A stretch of DNA of 59,872 nucleotides from Cupriavidus numazuensis (lineage in GTDB: Bacteria > Pseudomonadota > Gammaproteobacteria > Burkholderiales > Burkholderiaceae): the NCBI RefSeq assembly GCF_905397435.1, contig NZ_CAJPVI010000055.1:1-59872 (forward strand), in the 5' to 3' direction. Under the pieces are notes generated by a model. That model did no database searches, had not been told where the DNA came from, and worked only from the letters and a program-made list of their open reading frames with translations. Both the position numbers and the translations under genes were made by a program. Positions 51,489 through 59,872 of this stretch are shown here, one piece after another; position 1 is the stretch's first letter, and every line of letters starts with the position of its first letter.

Positions 51489-53354
51489 TTACTTGGCGAC
51501 CGGGGTGTCCGCACCCGGTTTCCAGATCTGGCCAATGGCCACGCTCTGCAGCTTCTTCTTGCGGCCGTACCAGAGGTTGACCAGGCCGCGGTTGAAGAAC
51601 ACCGCCGAGAACATCGAGGTCAGGATGCCCAGGCAGTGCACCACGGCAAAGCCGCGCACCGGGCCCGAGCCGAAGGCCAGCAGCGCCAGGCCCGCGATCA
51701 GCGTGGTGACGTTGGAGTCAAGGATGGTGGCCCAGGCGCGTTCGAAGCCGACGGCGATAGCCATCTGCGGCGAAGCACCGGCGCGCAGTTCCTCGCGGAT
51801 ACGCTCGTTGATCAGCACGTTCGCGTCGATGGCCATACCAAGCACCAGTGCGATAGCGGCAATGCCCGGCAGCGTCAGCGTGGCCTGCAGCATCGACAGC
51901 ACCGCGATCAGCAGCAGCAGGTTGATACCCAGCGCCGCCACCGAGAACACGCCGAACAGCATGTAGTACAGCACCATGAACACGGCGATGGCACCGAAGC
52001 CATAGGCTACCGAGTCAAAGCCCTTCTGGATGTTGTCCGCGCCGAGCGACGGGCCGATCGTGCGCTCCTCGATGATCTCCATCGGCGCGGCCAGCGAGCC
52101 GGCGCGCAGCAGCAGCGCGAGGTCGTTGGCGGCTTCGGTCGAGTAGGAGCCGGTGATCTGGAAGCTCGAACCGAGTTCGGACTGGATCGTCGCGACCGTC
52201 AGCACTTCGCCCTTGCCCTTTTCGAACAGCACGATGCCCATCGGCTTGCCGATGTTCTCGCGCGAGACGTCGCGCAGCACGCGGCCGCCCTGGGCGTCGA
52301 GCTTGATGTTGACCGACGGGCGCTGGTTCTGGTCGAAGCCGGCCGATGCGCTTTCGATGCGATCGCCGGTGAAGATGACCTGCTTCTTCAGCACGACCGG
52401 GGCGCCGTTGCCTTGCGTGAACAGCTCGCTGCCGAACGGAACCGGGTCGCCGGCGCGCGGGTTGCGCGGTGCGTCCGGATCGGCCAGGCGGGCTTCCAGC
52501 GTGGCGGTGCGGCCGATGATGTCCTTGGCCTTGGCGGTGTCTTGCACGCCGGGCAACTGGACCACGATGCGGTCCGCGCCTTGCTGCTGGATCACAGGCT
52601 CGGCCACGCCGAGCTCGTTCACGCGGTTGTGCAGCGTGGTGATGTTCTGCTTGACCGCGGCATCCTGCACGGCCTTGCGGGCGGCTTCGGTGAAGGTGCC
52701 GACCACGTTGTTGCCGTCCATGGCAAAGGACAGTTCGCGCAGATTCTCGGTCAGGATGCCGCGCGCGCGGTTGGCGTCGTCGGCATTGTTGAAGCGCACG
52801 GTCAGCTTGTCGCCGTCGCGGTCGATGCCGCCGTGGCGAACGTTCTTGTCGCGCAGCAGGGTGCGGGCATCGCCCGACAGGCTGTCCAGCTTCTTGTCGA
52901 CGGCGCCCTTCATGTCCACCTGCAGCAGGAAGTGCACGCCGCCGCGCAGGTCCAGGCCGAGGTACATCGGCAGCGCGTGCATCGCGGTCAGCCAGCGCGG
53001 CGAGCCCGAGAGCAGGTTCAGCGCGACCACGTAGGTCGGGTCGGCTGCGTCCGGGTTGAGCGCGCGCGACAGCACGTCCTTGGCCTTGAGCTGGTCGTCG
53101 GTGGTGCGGAAGCGCGCCTTGACGGAGCCGGACTGGCCGGAAACATCGAAGAACACGCCGTCAGGCTGAAGCTGGTTCTGGGCCAGGATCTCTTCCACAT
53201 GCTTCTGCATGGAGAGGTCCACCTTGACCGTGGCCTTGCCCGAGGAGACCTGTACGGCAGGCGCCTCGCCGAAGAAGTTCGGCAGGGTATAGATGATGCC
53301 GATGGCCAGGGCCACCAGGATCACGAGATATTTCCAAAGCGGATAACGATTCAT
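51489..53354 (-). CDS. secD: Protein translocase subunit SecD
   Basis: A 621-residue inner-membrane protein. It starts MNRYPLWKYLVILVALAIGIIYTLPNFFGEAPA (first helix and the typical early motif, in part), has LGLDLRGGVHFLLQVDM, the large periplasmic region, and ends with helices containing GMAIDANVLINERIREEL and the VTTLIAGLALLAFGSGPVRGFA segment. E. coli SecD has 615 residues. It acts with SecF and YajC at the SecYEG channel. Confidence 0.97.
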   Translation of the reverse strand: MNRYPLWKYLVILVALAIGIIYTLPNFFGEAPAVQVSSGKATVKVDLSMQKHVEEILAQNQLQPDGVFFDVSGQSGSVKARFRTTDDQLKAKDVLSRALNPDAADPTYVVALNLLSGSPRWLTAMHALPMYLGLDLRGGVHFLLQVDMKGAVDKKLDSLSGDARTLLRDKNVRHGGIDRDGDKLTVRFNNADDANRARGILTENLRELSFAMDGNNVVGTFTEAARKAVQDAAVKQNITTLHNRVNELGVAEPVIQQQGADRIVVQLPGVQDTAKAKDIIGRTATLEARLADPDAPRNPRAGDPVPFGSELFTQGNGAPVVLKKQVIFTGDRIESASAGFDQNQRPSVNIKLDAQGGRVLRDVSRENIGKPMGIVLFEKGKGEVLTVATIQSELGSSFQITGSYSTEAANDLALLLRAGSLAAPMEIIEERTIGPSLGADNIQKGFDSVAYGFGAIAVFMVLYYMLFGVFSVAALGINLLLLIAVLSMLQATLTLPGIAAIALVLGMAIDANVLINERIREELRAGASPQMAIAVGFERAWATILDSNVTTLIAGLALLAFGSGPVRGFAVVHCLGILTSMFSAVFFNRGLVNLWYGRKKKLQSVAIGQIWKPGADTPVAK

Positions 53355-53550
53355 CTCTGGCCAGTCATTCTGCGGTTAGCGGATCCGTCGGGAGCCCGGG
53401 AAGGGCGCCGTCAGGGCCGGACCGGTTGGCAAACAGCCGCCTGGCCGCCGCGAAGGTCCTTTACAGGCCATCGGGCTGATCAGGCGGCTGCCAGGGCATG
53501 CGCAAGTCGGCACGCCGGAACAAGACAAAGGGCAGTGTCGCGAACGAGAA

Positions 53551-53877
53551 TCAGAGCGACTTCAGCGAGCCCTTCGGCAGCACCGTGGTCACGGCGTTCT
53601 TCTGCACGGTGATTTCGGTGCCTGCGGCGATTTCCAGGCTGACGTACTGGTCGGTCACCTTGGTGACCCGGCCCAGAATGCCACCGGCCGTGACGACTTC
53701 GTCGTTCTTGGCCAGTGCTTCCATCATCGCCTTGGCTTCCTTCTGGCGCTTCATCTGCGGGCGGATCATGATGAACCACAGCACCGCGAACATGAGGATG
53801 ATGGGCAGGAAGCTCATCAGGCCACCCGCTGCGCCGCCAACACCGGCGGTCTGGGCGAATGCGTTAGAAATCAGCAC
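53551..53877 (-). CDS. yajC: Preprotein translocase accessory protein YajC
   Basis: A 108-residue protein with one N-terminal membrane helix (GLMSFLPIILMFAVLWFIMI) followed by RPQMKRQKEAKAMMEAL, the standard YajC pattern, and a small C-terminal domain (GGILGRVTKVTDQYVSLEIA). It associates with SecDF. It lies 196 bases before secD, which may allow a separate secDF promoter. Confidence 0.95.
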   Translation of the reverse strand: MLISNAFAQTAGVGGAAGGLMSFLPIILMFAVLWFIMIRPQMKRQKEAKAMMEALAKNDEVVTAGGILGRVTKVTDQYVSLEIAAGTEITVQKNAVTTVLPKGSLKSL

Positions 53878-53936
53878 GTTGATTCTCCGTCACAAAAGTC
53901 ATTCAAGTAATCGACCATTCTATCACCCGTGCAAGG

Positions 53937-53960
53937 CCCGCCCTGGCATTCTAGGGCGGG
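53937..53960. repeat. Hairpin between tgt and yajC
   Basis: CCCGCCCT (53937-53944) and AGGGCGGG (53953-53960) form a perfect stem with an 8-base loop. No T-tract follows on the minus strand. A TGATAGAAT extended -10-like sequence lies just downstream of it toward yajC (about 53918-53926). Confidence 0.6.
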
Positions 53961-54063
53961 AATCCGGGTTTGTTCGGGGTGCGTTGCGCGCGACTTGGCG
54001 CAGATGCCTACCAGACCGGCGACGCCCCGGTATTCGACCGCGCCACGCCGGAAAGTTCGCGGC

Positions 54064-55194
54064 TCAGCGCGTGCCGCGTGCGCGGTCGCTGGCGAACTGG
54101 CGCCGGAAGTCGCTGAAGCGGTGCTTTTCGATGGACTCGCGCATCTCGCGCATGAGCTGCAGGTAGTAGTGCAGGTTGTGGATCGTGTTCAGGCGCGCGC
54201 CCAGGATCTCGCCGACACGGTGCAGGTGATGCAGGTACGCGCGCGAGAAATTGCGGCAGGTGTAGCACGCGCAGCTTTCGTCGAGCGGGCGCGGGTCATT
54301 GCGGTGCGCGGCGTTCCGGATCTTGACGTCGCCATAGCGCGTAAAGAGCCAGCCGTTGCGCGCGTTGCGGGTCGGCATCACGCAGTCGAACATGTCGACG
54401 CCCGCGGCCACGCCGGCCACGAGGTCTTCGGGGGTGCCGACGCCCATCAGGTAATGCGGCTTGTCGGCCGGCAGGCGCGGCGCCACGTGCTCGAGCACGC
54501 GCATCATGTCTTCCTTGGGTTCGCCCACCGACAGGCCGCCGATCGCGAAGCCGTGGAAATCCAGCTCGGACAGGCCCGCCAGCGATTCATCGCGCAGGTC
54601 CTCGAACATGCCGCCCTGGACGATGCCGAACAGCGCGTTCGGGTTGGCCAGCCGCTCGAACTCGTCGCGCGAGCGCTTGGCCCAGCGCAGGCTCATGCGC
54701 ATCGACTTGGCTGCCTCTTCGTGCGTGGCGGGACGGCCTTCGATCTCGTACGGGGTGCATTCGTCGAACTGCATGACGATGTCGGAGTTCAGCGTGCGCT
54801 GGATCTGCATCGAGATCTCGGGCGACAGAAACAGCTTGTCGCCATTCACAGGTGACGCGAACGTGACGCCATCTTCGGTGATCTTGCGCAGATCGCCTAG
54901 CGAAAACACCTGGAACCCGCCGGAATCGGTCAGAATCGGCTTGTCCCAGCCGATGAAGCGGTGCAGCCCCTCGTGCGTATTCACGACATCGAGCCCCGGG
55001 CGCAGCCACAGGTGAAAGGTGTTGCCGAGGATGATCTCCGCGCCGATCTCGTTGAGTTCCAGCGGCGACATGGCCTTGACCGAGCCATAGGTGCCGACCG
55101 GCATGAAGATGGGCGTTTCGACCACGCCGTGGTTCAGCGTGACCCGGCCGCGTCGTGCGTTGCCGTCAGTGGTGATGAGTTCGAAATTGAGCAT
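54064..55194 (-). CDS. tgt: tRNA-guanine transglycosylase
   Basis: A 376-residue enzyme that exchanges G34 for preQ1 in tRNA during queuosine synthesis. It has TPIFMPVGTYGSVKAM, ILGNTFHLWLRPG, TDSGGFQVFSLGDL with the nucleophile-region Asp, DCVMPTRNARNG, and the zinc ligands CACYTCRNFSRAYLHHL. Length is normal (E. coli 375). queA lies 27 bases upstream, and they act in successive steps. Confidence 0.97.
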   Translation of the reverse strand: MLNFELITTDGNARRGRVTLNHGVVETPIFMPVGTYGSVKAMSPLELNEIGAEIILGNTFHLWLRPGLDVVNTHEGLHRFIGWDKPILTDSGGFQVFSLGDLRKITEDGVTFASPVNGDKLFLSPEISMQIQRTLNSDIVMQFDECTPYEIEGRPATHEEAAKSMRMSLRWAKRSRDEFERLANPNALFGIVQGGMFEDLRDESLAGLSELDFHGFAIGGLSVGEPKEDMMRVLEHVAPRLPADKPHYLMGVGTPEDLVAGVAAGVDMFDCVMPTRNARNGWLFTRYGDVKIRNAAHRNDPRPLDESCACYTCRNFSRAYLHHLHRVGEILGARLNTIHNLHYYLQLMREMRESIEKHRFSDFRRQFASDRARGTR

Positions 55195-55221
55195 GGCGGA
55201 ATTCGGTGCGGGCTTCAGGCG

Positions 55222-56271
55222 TTACTGGCGGGTCAGGAACATCGCGTCGCCATAGCTGAAGAAACGATAGCGCGCCTCGACTGCATGGCGGTAGGCGGCG
55301 CGGATGGCTTCCACGCCGGCCAGCGCCGATACCAGCATCAGCAGCGTCGACTTGGGCAGGTGGAAGTTGGTGATCAGGGCATCAACGAGGCGGAACTGGT
55401 AGCCGGGCGTGATGAAGATGTCGGTGTCGCCATTGCCGGCCTCGAGCGTGCCGTCGGGCTTTGCGGCGGATTCCAGCGCTCGCAGCGAGGTCGTGCCTAC
55501 GGCAATGACGCGGCCGCCGCGCTTGCGCGTTTCGCGCACGGCATTGGCCAGCTCCGGCGAGATCGCGTACCACTCGGAGTGCATCTTGTGTTCGGCGATG
55601 TTCTCGGTGCGTACCGGCTGGAAGGTGCCCGCGCCGACATGCAGCGTCAGGAACGCGCGGCGCACGCCGGCGGCGTCGAGCCGGGCAAACAGTGCATCGT
55701 CGAAATGCAGGCCCGCGGTCGGCGCGGCCACGGCGCCGGGATTGCGCGCGTAGACGGTCTGGTAGCGGGTTTCGTCGTAGGCGTCGGGATCGTGCGTGAT
55801 GTACGGCGGCAGCGGCAGGCGGCCGTACTGCTCGATCAGGTCCAGCGCGGGCTCCGGGAAGCGCAGCGTGAAGAACTGGTCGACGCGCGGGCCGACGGTA
55901 ACGGCAAAGGCGTCCTCGGCGAGGTGCAGCAGGCTGCCCTCGGCAGGCGTTTTCGAGGCGCGTACCTGGGCCAGCACGGTGTGCGTGTCGAGCACGCGCT
56001 CGACCAGCACCTCGACCTTGCCGCCGCTCGGCTTCTGGCCGAAGAAGCGCGCCTTGATCACGCGGGTGTCGTTGAAGACCAGCAGGTCTTCGGGCTTCAG
56101 GTAATCGAGGATGTCGCTGAACGCGCGGTCGACGAGCTGGATGGCGTCAGGCTGCTCCCCGGGCGCCAGGCGCTCGACCACGAGCAGGCGGCTCGCGCTG
56201 CGGTCGGGCAGCGCGCTCTGCGCAATCAGTTCGGGTGGCAGCGGGAAGTCGAAATCGGACAGCGTCAACAT
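55222..56271 (-). CDS. queA: S-adenosylmethionine:tRNA ribosyltransferase-isomerase
   Basis: A 349-residue enzyme that makes epoxyqueuosine from preQ1-tRNA. It begins MLTLSDFDFPLPPELIAQSALPDR with R-S-A-S-R after it. It also has LLVFNDTRVIKARFFGQK, PPYITHDPDAYDETRYQTVYA, GAVAAPTAGLHFD, LTLHVGAGTFQPVR and TNFHLPKSTLLMLVSALAG. The open frame extends far upstream, but ATG 56271 is the family start. It is first in the minus-strand cluster through secF and divergent from recG. Confidence 0.96.
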   Translation of the reverse strand: MLTLSDFDFPLPPELIAQSALPDRSASRLLVVERLAPGEQPDAIQLVDRAFSDILDYLKPEDLLVFNDTRVIKARFFGQKPSGGKVEVLVERVLDTHTVLAQVRASKTPAEGSLLHLAEDAFAVTVGPRVDQFFTLRFPEPALDLIEQYGRLPLPPYITHDPDAYDETRYQTVYARNPGAVAAPTAGLHFDDALFARLDAAGVRRAFLTLHVGAGTFQPVRTENIAEHKMHSEWYAISPELANAVRETRKRGGRVIAVGTTSLRALESAAKPDGTLEAGNGDTDIFITPGYQFRLVDALITNFHLPKSTLLMLVSALAGVEAIRAAYRHAVEARYRFFSYGDAMFLTRQ

Positions 56272-56418
56272 GGGGAAACGGCAATGCCCCGGCAAGGCGC
56301 CACGCGGGGCGGCAACCGGGATAGGTACAATCGGCGAATCCGATATTGTAAGGCTTGGGCGCCAGGCGCCGCCCGGCCCGGTGTGATACCCCTTATTTTC
56401 TCCGCCTGCCGATTGCCG

Positions 56419-58602
56419 ATGCCCGGAACCGTTACCGAACCGACCCAGGACAAAGCCGAAGCCTCCGACGCAGCGCCGTCCGCAAAGGGCAAGGCGGCAG
56501 GCAAGGCATCGGGCAAGGACGCCAAACCGTCCTCCGCCGTTGCGCGGCTCGCCAAGATGGGCCTGCGGCGCAGCGTCGACCTCGTCCTGCACCTGCCGAT
56601 GCGCTACGAGGACGAAACCACGTTGATGCCGATCGCCGAAGCCATCCGCCGCTCGGGGCTCGGCCAGCCGGCACAGGTCGAGGGGGAGGTGATCTCGAAC
56701 GAAGTCACGTTCCGCCCGCGCCGCCAGCTCGTCGTGAAGATTGCCGACGACAGCGGCGAACTCACGCTGCGCTTCCTGAACTTCTACGGCAGCCAGACCA
56801 AGCAGATGGAAGAGGGCGTGCGCCTGCGCGTGCGCGGCGAAGTCCGCGGTGGTTTCTTCGGGGCCGAGATGGTGCACCCGACGGTACGGCCCGTGGTGCC
56901 CGACGAACCCTTGCCGGACCGGCTCACGCCGGTGTATCCGGCCACGGCGGGCATCTCGCAGGCCTATCTGCGCAAGGCCATCTCCGGCGCGCTCGCACGA
57001 ACGCCTTTGCCCGAGACGCTGCCCGCCGCCGTGCTGCAAGGCCCGCTCGCGAAGCTGAAGCTGCGCCCGCTCGCCGAATGCCTGCGGCTGCTGCATACGC
57101 CGCCGCCGCAGGAAAGCGAGGCGGCTCTAGCCGACCGGTCGCATCCGGCCTGGCAGCGCATCAAGTTCGACGAACTGCTGGCCCAGCAGATCTCGCTGCG
57201 GCGTGCGCACGAGGCGCGGCGCGAGAAGAATGCGCCGTCCATGCCCCGGCGCGAGGACGGCCTGCTCACACGCTTCCTGCAGGCACTCCCGTTTCGCCTG
57301 ACCGGCGCACAGCAGCGCGTGGTCGAGGAAATCGCGGCCGACATGACCGCGCAGCATCCGATGCACCGTTTGCTGCAGGGCGACGTGGGGAGCGGCAAGA
57401 CCATCGTCGCGGCGCTGGCCGCGTGCCAGGCCATCGACGCCGGTTATCAGGCCGCGATCATGGCGCCGACCGAAATCCTGGCCGAGCAGCACTACCGCAA
57501 GCTGTCGGCGTGGCTGGAGCCGCTGGGCGTGCCGGTGGTATGGCTCGCCGGCAGCCTCAAGGCGCGCGAGAAGCGCGAGGCGGTAGCGCGTGTGGAGTCG
57601 GGGGAAGCGCGGCTGGCCATCGGCACGCATGCGCTGATCCAGGACACAGTGCGCTTCGCCAGGCTGGGCTTGTCGGTGGTGGACGAGCAGCACCGGTTCG
57701 GCGTCGCGCAACGACTGGCGTTGCGCGGCAAGGCCGGAAGCGCGGAGCCCGCCCAGCCGGTCCAGCCCGGTCCGGACACCGTCCCGCACCAGCTGATGAT
57801 GTCCGCCACGCCGATTCCACGCACGCTCGCCATGACGTATTACGCGGATCTCGACGTGTCGGTGATCGACGAGCTGCCGCCGGGCCGCACGCCGATCGTC
57901 ACGCGCCTGGTCAATGACGAGCGGCGCGACGAGGTCATCGACCGTATCCACCATGCGGCCGCCGAAGGTCGCCAGGTCTACTGGGTTTGCCCGCTGATCG
58001 AGGAAAGCGAGGCGCTGCAGCTCCAGACCGCCGTGGAAACCTATGAAACGCTGGTCGCCGCGCTGCCGGACCTGCGCGTCGGCCTGGTCCACGGCCGCCT
58101 GCCGCCGGCCGAGAAGGCGTCCGTGATGGACGATTTCAGCGCCAACCGACTGCAGGTACTGGTCGCGACCACAGTGATCGAAGTTGGCGTGGACGTACCC
58201 AATGCCTCGCTGATGGTGATCGAGCATGCCGAGCGCTTCGGCCTCGCGCAGCTCCACCAGCTGCGCGGCCGCGTAGGGCGGGGCACTGCGGAGTCGGTCT
58301 GCCTGCTGATGTACCAGGCACCGCTGTCGCCCACGGCGCGCGAGCGCCTGGCAACCATGCGCGAGACGACCGATGGTTTCGAGATCGCGCGCCGCGACCT
58401 CGATATCCGCGGTCCCGGCGAATTTCTCGGTGCGCGCCAGTCTGGCGAAGCGATGCTGCGCTTTGCCGACCTGAACACCGATGCCTGGCTGGTCGAATAT
58501 GCACAGGAAGCCGCACAGATGATGCTGACGCGCTTTCCAGAGGCGGTCGAGACGCATTTATCGCGCTGGCTCGGCGGGCGCGAGCACTACCTGAAGGCCT
58601 GA
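56419..58602 (+). CDS. recG: ATP-dependent DNA helicase RecG
   Basis: A 727-residue helicase that remodels stalled forks and Holliday junctions. After an Ala/Lys-rich leader of about 40 residues comes the wedge/OB region (RRSVDLVLHLPMRYED; LTLRFLNFYGSQTKQM). The helicase core follows: RLLQGDVGSGKTIVAALAA (Walker A), APTEILAEQHYRKL, SVVDEQHRFGVAQR (Walker B), MMSATPIPRTLAMTYY, TTVIEVGVDVPNASLMVIE and LHQLRGRVGRG. ATG 56419 is used; the leader is longer than in E. coli (693 residues). Confidence 0.96.
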   Translation: MPGTVTEPTQDKAEASDAAPSAKGKAAGKASGKDAKPSSAVARLAKMGLRRSVDLVLHLPMRYEDETTLMPIAEAIRRSGLGQPAQVEGEVISNEVTFRPRRQLVVKIADDSGELTLRFLNFYGSQTKQMEEGVRLRVRGEVRGGFFGAEMVHPTVRPVVPDEPLPDRLTPVYPATAGISQAYLRKAISGALARTPLPETLPAAVLQGPLAKLKLRPLAECLRLLHTPPPQESEAALADRSHPAWQRIKFDELLAQQISLRRAHEARREKNAPSMPRREDGLLTRFLQALPFRLTGAQQRVVEEIAADMTAQHPMHRLLQGDVGSGKTIVAALAACQAIDAGYQAAIMAPTEILAEQHYRKLSAWLEPLGVPVVWLAGSLKAREKREAVARVESGEARLAIGTHALIQDTVRFARLGLSVVDEQHRFGVAQRLALRGKAGSAEPAQPVQPGPDTVPHQLMMSATPIPRTLAMTYYADLDVSVIDELPPGRTPIVTRLVNDERRDEVIDRIHHAAAEGRQVYWVCPLIEESEALQLQTAVETYETLVAALPDLRVGLVHGRLPPAEKASVMDDFSANRLQVLVATTVIEVGVDVPNASLMVIEHAERFGLAQLHQLRGRVGRGTAESVCLLMYQAPLSPTARERLATMRETTDGFEIARRDLDIRGPGEFLGARQSGEAMLRFADLNTDAWLVEYAQEAAQMMLTRFPEAVETHLSRWLGGREHYLKA

Positions 58603-58657
58603 GCGCCGGCCTTGTCCTCGCGGCGCGGTGGCCTGTCGGCCGCATTCACGCAGCGTT

Positions 58658-58686
58658 CTGACAGATTCGGGAATCGAAGGTAAAAT
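58658..58686 (+). promoter_or_regulatory. Predicted oxyR promoter
   Basis: CTGACA (58658-58663), a 17-base spacer and TAAAAT (58681-58686), about 28 bases before the oxyR ATG. Confidence 0.55.
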
Positions 58687-58713
58687 CTATCGCCTACCGC
58701 ACATTGATAAGTC

Positions 58714-59664
58714 ATGACGCTCACCGAACTCAAGTACATCGTCGCCGTGGCGCGAGAGCGCCATTTCGGCCGTGCTGCCGAAGCGTGTTTCGTATCGCAG
58801 CCGACCCTGTCGGTGGCGATCAAGAAGCTGGAAGACGAACTCAACGTGCAGATCTTCGAGCGCGGCACATCGGAGGTCTCTGTGACCTCCGTTGGCGAGC
58901 AGATCGTGGCCCAGGCCCAGCGCGTGCTCGAACAGACCATGGCCATCCGCGAGATCGCCAAACAGGGCAAGGACCCGCTGGCCGGCCCGCTGCGTGTGGG
59001 CGTGATCTACACGATCGGGCCCTACCTGCTGCCGGCGCTGGTCAAGCAGATGATCGAGACCGTGCCGCAGATGCCGCTGATGCTGCAGGAGAACTACACG
59101 GTCAAGCTCATCGAACTGCTCAAGCAGGGCGAGATTGATTGCGCGATCATGGCTGAGCCGTTTGCCGACTCCGGACTCACGGTGCGGCCGCTGTATGACG
59201 AGCCTTTCGTCGTTGCCGTGCCGCGTGGGCACCAGCTTGCGCAGGTTAGCCATGTTGATCCGGATGAGCTGAAGCAGCAGACCATGCTGCTGCTTGGTAG
59301 CGGGCATTGCTTCCGCGATCATGTGTTGGGCGTTTGCCCTGAGCTGTCGCGCTTCTCACAGGCTTCGGACGGGATTCAGAAGACGTTTGAAGGCTCATCG
59401 CTTGAAACCATCCGCCATATGGTTGCCAGCGGCGTGGGGATTACCGTGCTGCCGCGTACGTCGGTGCCGGATATGAAGGCCAAGGGCGATATGCTGGCCT
59501 ACGTGCCGTTTGCCGAGCCGGTGCCTGACCGGCGCGTTGTACTGGCCTGGCGGAAGAGCTTTACGCGGCTGCCGGCTATGGAGTCGTTGGCGAATGCGGT
59601 GGCGGCGTGTGAGTTGCCGGGGGTTAGGAAGTTGAATGCCAAGGAATTGGCGGAGGCGGCTTGA
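58714..59664 (+). CDS. oxyR: Peroxide-sensing LysR-type regulator OxyR
   Basis: A 316-residue LysR-type activator. The N-terminal helix-turn-helix shows FGRAAEACFVSQPTLSVAIKKLEDEL. The sensor cysteines lie in LLGSGHCFRDHVLGVC, with two Cys nine residues apart, exactly as C199 and C208 of E. coli OxyR (GHCLRD...C). It should therefore form the peroxide-induced disulfide. No katG or ahp gene is adjacent in the window. It follows recG by 111 bases. Confidence 0.95.
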   Translation: MTLTELKYIVAVARERHFGRAAEACFVSQPTLSVAIKKLEDELNVQIFERGTSEVSVTSVGEQIVAQAQRVLEQTMAIREIAKQGKDPLAGPLRVGVIYTIGPYLLPALVKQMIETVPQMPLMLQENYTVKLIELLKQGEIDCAIMAEPFADSGLTVRPLYDEPFVVAVPRGHQLAQVSHVDPDELKQQTMLLLGSGHCFRDHVLGVCPELSRFSQASDGIQKTFEGSSLETIRHMVASGVGITVLPRTSVPDMKAKGDMLAYVPFAEPVPDRRVVLAWRKSFTRLPAMESLANAVAACELPGVRKLNAKELAEAA

Positions 59665-59700
59665 GGGTTTGGGGGTTGTGCTTGGTGGGCGCTGCTGTTT

Positions 59701-59744
59701 CGCCGGCGTAGCCGGCGAGTCACTTTTGTCCGAGCGACAAAAGT
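59701..59744. repeat. Tandem hairpins after oxyR (REP-like)
   Basis: CGCCGGC/GCCGGCG (59701-59707 and 59711-59717, loop GTA) is followed by ACTTTTGTC/GACAAAAGT (59722-59730 and 59736-59744, loop CGAGC). The second hairpin continues into AACCAAAAACGCG. This looks like a dispersed palindromic repeat and may also end oxyR transcription. Confidence 0.7.
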
Positions 59745-59768
59745 AACCAAAAACGCGTTTTGGGTACG

Positions 59769-59814
59769 GTTCACCCACATAGGTAACAGAACAGTTCAAG
59801 CACATAGGTAACAG
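59769..59814. repeat. Direct repeat, 25-base period, at a probable IS end
   Basis: GTTCA-NN-CACATAGGTAACAG occurs at 59769-59789 and 59794-59814, differing only at the two N bases. It lies about 40 bases before a probable transposase start, as expected for the left end of an insertion sequence. Confidence 0.7.
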
Positions 59815-59854
59815 TTTTCTACCCTGCATGGGCGACTGCCACCGGGAGACGCCC

Positions 59855-59872
59855 ATGCCCTGGAGTGAGCTC
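59855..59872 (+). mobile_element. Start of a probable transposase gene, cut by the window edge
   Basis: ATG at 59855 with GGGAG upstream opens MPWSEL and runs off the edge. An MPW-E start after CACATAGGTAACAG repeats resembles IS481-type integrase-core transposases, but only six residues are visible. Confidence 0.4.

Noticed and set aside
50412..53612. 1066-codon plus-strand frame opposite secF and secD
   Set aside because: Both sec genes are complete on the minus strand; the plus frame is His/Arg/Gln repeats typical of antisense translation.
54961..58602. A 1213-residue protein ending in RecG
   Set aside because: The added N-terminus lies antisense to queA and tgt; RecG starts at 56419.

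Overview
The window is GC-rich, almost gap-free bacterial chromosome. Gene content and order point to a beta-proteobacterium of the Burkholderiaceae, most likely Cupriavidus or close to Ralstonia. The signs are the queA-tgt-yajC-secD-secF block, recG followed by oxyR, a two-part PntA, a cytochrome b561-YceI-YceI unit and a phcBSRQ-type quorum-sensing operon. Nearly everything is core housekeeping. Accessory material is confined to the left edge (type VI secretion remnant), a barnase/barstar pair, a ParDE toxin-antitoxin pair and the right edge (repeats and the first codons of a probable transposase). Product names rest on motifs recognised by eye; no database search was possible.

Layout. 1-5.0 kb: type VI secretion accessory genes (PAAR spike, unknown membrane protein, TssM/ImcF-like protein with a degenerate P-loop). 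5.0-10.7 kb: corA, an EamA transporter, pyrF, pncC, pgpA, thiL. 11.0-16.7 kb: NADP-malic enzyme, secreted RNase plus barstar, yidB, rsmE, a VOC protein. 16.9-24.2 kb: tkt-gapA, a flavin reductase divergent from a LysR regulator, fur, bamE, dapB. 24.4-32.5 kb: leuS-lptE-holA, a palindromic BIME-like repeat, proA, a HemJ/CopD-like protein, a DsbA-fold isomerase, an RlmL-like methyltransferase. 32.6-37.9 kb: an unusual response regulator and the transhydrogenase operon, interrupted by a HAD-family gene. 38.1-44.3 kb: NUDIX-mnmA, a GST with a long inverted repeat upstream, purB, cytochrome b561 and two YceI proteins. 44.4-49.7 kb: phcB-phcS-phcR-phcQ. 49.7-50.4 kb: parE/parD. 50.4-56.3 kb: secF, secD, yajC, tgt, queA. 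56.4-59.7 kb: recG, oxyR. 59.7-59.9 kb: repeats and the start of a probable IS element.

Most notable biology. (i) A complete four-gene Phc signalling operon has its own promoter, an intact hybrid response-regulator/kinase and a terminator. (ii) About 11 kb away lies a response regulator whose receiver has about 40 extra residues before the phosphoacceptor (D111). As I recall, Legionella LqsR has its phosphoacceptor at an unusually distal position and a similar length, so the window may carry components of two small-molecule signalling systems. (iii) A TssM-like protein lacks a usable Walker A motif. (iv) A secreted RNase is translationally coupled to a barstar with a long N-terminal extension. 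(v) Several precise palindromes look like operators, notably one placed between the -35 and -10 of the malic enzyme promoter.
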